In this document: in pieces, positions 5,808 through 8,176 of the stretch
How positions within the stretch are numbered: position 1 is the first letter of the stretch
Layout: each line of letters starts with the position of its first letter
Source: Chloroflexi bacterium RBG_16_64_43
Lineage (GTDB): Bacteria > Chloroflexota > Anaerolineae > Anaerolineales > RBG-16-64-43
DNA: 8,176 nt
Reading direction: 5' to 3'
NCBI GenBank assembly: GCA_001796965.1
Contig: MGOA01000151.1
Coordinates: forward strand, 1 to 8,176
Notes under the pieces: generated by a model
Told to the model about the DNA's origin: nothing
The model's database searches: none
The model's input: the letters and a program-made list of their open reading frames with translations, nothing else
Position numbers and translations under genes: made by a program

Positions 5808-8176
5808 ATGGATTCGAAATCGATCCGGACTCTCGAACTGCCTCTGGTGCTCGCGCGTCTGGCCGACTTCACGTCCTTCTCGGCGGGGCGTGCGCGGGCG
5901 CTCGAGTCGCTTCCCTCTTCCGAGATCGAGACCGTCGCTCATTGGCAGCGCCAAACGACGGAAGCCCGCCGCCTGCTGGCTACCCGCGGGGAAGTCTCGG
6001 TGGGCGGGGCGCGCGACGTGCGCGCGGCCGTGACGGCCGCCGCGCGAGGCTCGACCCTGCAACCCGAGGACCTGCTGGCGATTCGCCAGACCGTGGTCGC
6101 TGGCCGCACGCTGGGGCGCCTCATTCGCCGCGCGGGCGAGGAGTATCCCGCACTTACCCTCGAGGCCGCCGGGCTGCACGAAATGCCGGAGTTGATCGAC
6201 GCCATTGACCGAACCCTGGATGACGATGGCGAAGTGCGCGACGGCGCGTCGGAACGATTGGCTGCCATCCGGGTGGAACTGCGCCGAGCGCACGATCGCC
6301 TGCTGGGGCGGTTGCAGCGCGTGCTCTCCGAACATGCGAGCCACCTGCAGGAGCAGATCATCACCCAGCGCGAGGGGCGCTACGTCGTTCCGCTGCGCGC
6401 CGAGTTCAAAGGCCGGGTGCGGGGAATCGTCCACGATCAATCCGCGAGCGGCGCCACGCTCTTTGTCGAGCCCCTGGTCACGGTCGAACTCAACAATCGC
6501 TGGAAGGAACAACAACTTCTCGAAAAGGAAGAGATCCGCCGCATCCTGGCGGAGCTCTCATCGCAGGTCGGCCGCGCTGCGGAGGCGCTACAGGCCACGG
6601 TCACCGCCCTGGCCGAACTCGACCTGATCCTCGCCCGCGCACGCTACGCCGACGCGATCGGCGCGAACGAGCCGGTGTTGGCGGCCGCGCCACCGGCGCA
6701 GACCCCGCCGCATGCGAGGCCGGCAGACGCGCAGGCAGGTAGCGCGGCCGGGCTCGCCCCAGGAACGCTCGGCCTGATCGCTGCGCGCCATCCGCTGCTC
6801 GACCCGGCCTCGGTCGTGCCGATCGACCTCGAATTGCAGCCGGGAGTCGGGGCCATCGTCATCACCGGCCCGAACACCGGCGGCAAGACTGTGGCTTTGA
6901 AAACCGCCGGCTTGCTGGCGCTGATGTGCCAATGCGGACTGCACGTTCCCGCGGCCTCTGGCTCGAGCCTGGCGGTGTTCGACAGCGTCTTCGCCGACAT
7001 CGGCGACGAGCAGTCGATTCAGCAATCGCTGTCCACTTTCTCCTCCCACATCACTCAGGTCATCCGCATCCTCGAGCGGGCCACGCCCCGCTCGCTCGTG
7101 ATTCTCGATGAACTCGGCGCGGGCACCGATCCCACCGAGGGCTCGGCCCTGGCGCGCGCCATTCTCATTCGCCTGGTCTCGAGCGGTATCCCGACCCTGG
7201 TTGCAACTCACTACCCGGAGCTCAAGGCTTTTGCCCATGCCACGCCGGGAGTGGTGAATGCCAGCGTGGAGTTCGACCCGCGCACACTGCTGCCCACCTA
7301 CCGCATCGCCCTCGGCGTCCCGGGGCAATCGAACGCCTTGGCAATCGCCGCGCGTCTCGGGTTGGCCGATGAAATACTCGACCGGGCGCGGTCGATGATC
7401 TCTCCTGAGGACATGGCGGCCAGCCGGCTGCTTGAGCAAATCCAACGCGATCGCGAGGCCGTTCGAACCGAACGCTCGCAGGCGGCGGCGGCACGCCGCG
7501 AAGCCAGCGAAACCGAGACCAAACTCTCGCGCCGGCTGGCGCGCATTGAGGATGAACGCCAGGCGTTGATCGATGCTGCGCGCGACGAGGCCCAGCGCGA
7601 AGTGCAGGCCCTGCGCGAAGAACTGCGCGGGCTGCGCAGGCGCGCGCATGAGGCCGTGGCCCAGGGCGGCCCCGACACGCTGCGCAGCATCGAAAGCGAG
7701 GCCAAAGCACTCGACGACAGGCTCGAGGCCAAGCCCGCTCCCGCGCCATTCGAAACCGCACCCGCGCGGCGCCCGCGGGTCGGCGACACGGTCCACCTGC
7801 GTTCGGTCGGGATCCAGGGCAAGGTCGTCGCGGTGAGCGGCGAGAACCTGGAATTGATGGTGGGCGCGCTTCGCGTTCGGGCCGAATTCGGGGATGTGGC
7901 CCTGCGCGAGGCGCCGGCCGCAACGCCTCCCGCCCGCTCTTCCACACCTACACCCACGCCCCCGGCGCCTGATCGCCGCCCACCGGGGATGGAACTGAAC
8001 CTGCGCGGCCTGACCGTTGAGGAGGCGCTCGTCGACCTCGAGCGCTACTTGGATTCCGCCTTCTTGTCGCGCCTGCCATTTGTTCGTATCATTCACGGCA
8101 AAGGGACCGGCCGTCTGCGCACCGCGATCCGCGAGGCACTGCGCGCCCACTCGCTGGTAGCCTCGGTGCAGGAAGC
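5808..8176 (+). CDS. mutS2: MutS2 family ATPase/Smr protein (3' partial)
   Basis: The frame is open from ATG 5808 to the window edge (789 codons); about 10-25 residues are probably missing. The N-terminus (MDSKSIRTLELPLVLARLADFT) fits MutS2, and this is the first start after the preceding stop; there is no Shine-Dalgarno, suggesting coupling to the PAP2 gene. Domains: clamp/lever helices (about 1-290); a Pro/Ala-rich insert (about 292-320); Walker A GPNTGGKT (354-361); the signature DIGDEQSIQQSLSTFSSH (397-414); Walker B LVILDELGAGTDP with Asp434/Glu435; a highly charged coiled coil (about 541-618); a KOW-like segment (about 655-700); a Pro/Thr-rich linker; and an Smr domain from 728 with HGKGTGRLR (763-771). 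MutS2 proteins lack the mismatch-recognition domain; they are linked to suppression of recombination in some species and to splitting of collided ribosomes in Bacillus. The Smr motif reads LNLRG (730-734) rather than LDLRG. Identity is certain; which activity applies here is not. Confidence 0.96.
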   Translation, partial: MDSKSIRTLELPLVLARLADFTSFSAGRARALESLPSSEIETVAHWQRQTTEARRLLATRGEVSVGGARDVRAAVTAAARGSTLQPEDLLAIRQTVVAGRTLGRLIRRAGEEYPALTLEAAGLHEMPELIDAIDRTLDDDGEVRDGASERLAAIRVELRRAHDRLLGRLQRVLSEHASHLQEQIITQREGRYVVPLRAEFKGRVRGIVHDQSASGATLFVEPLVTVELNNRWKEQQLLEKEEIRRILAELSSQVGRAAEALQATVTALAELDLILARARYADAIGANEPVLAAAPPAQTPPHARPADAQAGSAAGLAPGTLGLIAARHPLLDPASVVPIDLELQPGVGAIVITGPNTGGKTVALKTAGLLALMCQCGLHVPAASGSSLAVFDSVFADIGDEQSIQQSLSTFSSHITQVIRILERATPRSLVILDELGAGTDPTEGSALARAILIRLVSSGIPTLVATHYPELKAFAHATPGVVNASVEFDPRTLLPTYRIALGVPGQSNALAIAARLGLADEILDRARSMISPEDMAASRLLEQIQRDREAVRTERSQAAAARREASETETKLSRRLARIEDERQALIDAARDEAQREVQALREELRGLRRRAHEAVAQGGPDTLRSIESEAKALDDRLEAKPAPAPFETAPARRPRVGDTVHLRSVGIQGKVVAVSGENLELMVGALRVRAEFGDVALREAPAATPPARSSTPTPTPPAPDRRPPGMELNLRGLTVEEALVDLERYLDSAFLSRLPFVRIIHGKGTGRLRTAIREALRAHSLVASVQE

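Noticed and set aside
5556..6515. Minus-strand open frame (319 codons) across PAP2 and the mutS2 start
   Set aside because: Antisense shadow of two well-supported genes with no recognisable motifs.
6588..8150. Long minus-strand open frame (520 codons) opposite mutS2
   Set aside because: It lies entirely within mutS2, whose motifs are certain. The translation is Arg/Gly/Ala-rich with no recognisable domain; long antisense frames are expected at this GC content.

Overview
The window is GC-rich and densely coded, with all six genes on the plus strand. Gene content points to a Chloroflexota (Anaerolineae-like) bacterium or a metagenome-assembled relative. The main reason is the neighbouring pair of a 'quinate 5-dehydrogenase'-type protein and an atypical MobA-like nucleotidyltransferase, both of which I recall from that phylum. 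The clostridial/Chloroflexota flavour of the split NAD synthase and of MutS2 agrees with this. The assignment comes from remembered family sequences, not from a search.

Region 1 (1-2947) is a tight run of three genes. First comes the C-terminal ~94% of a nitrilase-fold glutaminase-like protein of the type normally fused to NAD+ synthetase. Next is a stand-alone NAD+ synthetase (nadE) 35 bases downstream. Last is an MFS_3-type major facilitator exporter whose ATG overlaps the nadE stop as ATGA. The first two together look like a two-gene version of glutamine-dependent NAD+ synthetase, with the glutaminase supplying ammonia to the synthetase. The transporter's substrate cannot be told.

Region 2 (2948-5158) holds two genes, each behind a noncoding stretch. 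A 224-base gap rich in inverted repeats precedes the quinate 5-dehydrogenase-like gene (3172-4071). A 298-base gap with one plausible sigma-70-type promoter precedes the nucleotidyltransferase (4370-5158). Both starts are fixed by strong Shine-Dalgarno sequences. The pair is the least understood part of the window: both proteins are conserved and well formed, but neither has a substrate I can name with confidence.

Region 3 (5226-8176) carries a PAP2 lipid phosphatase and, 18 bases later and in the same reading frame, mutS2, which runs off the right edge. MutS2 shows its ATPase core, a long coiled coil, a KOW-like segment and most of the Smr domain. Its Smr motif reads LNLRG instead of the usual LDLRG.

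No tRNA, rRNA, CRISPR array, insertion sequence or phage gene was seen. The window is mostly housekeeping in character. The most useful leads are the structured leader before the quinate-dehydrogenase-like gene, the uncharacterised gene pair, and the altered Smr motif.
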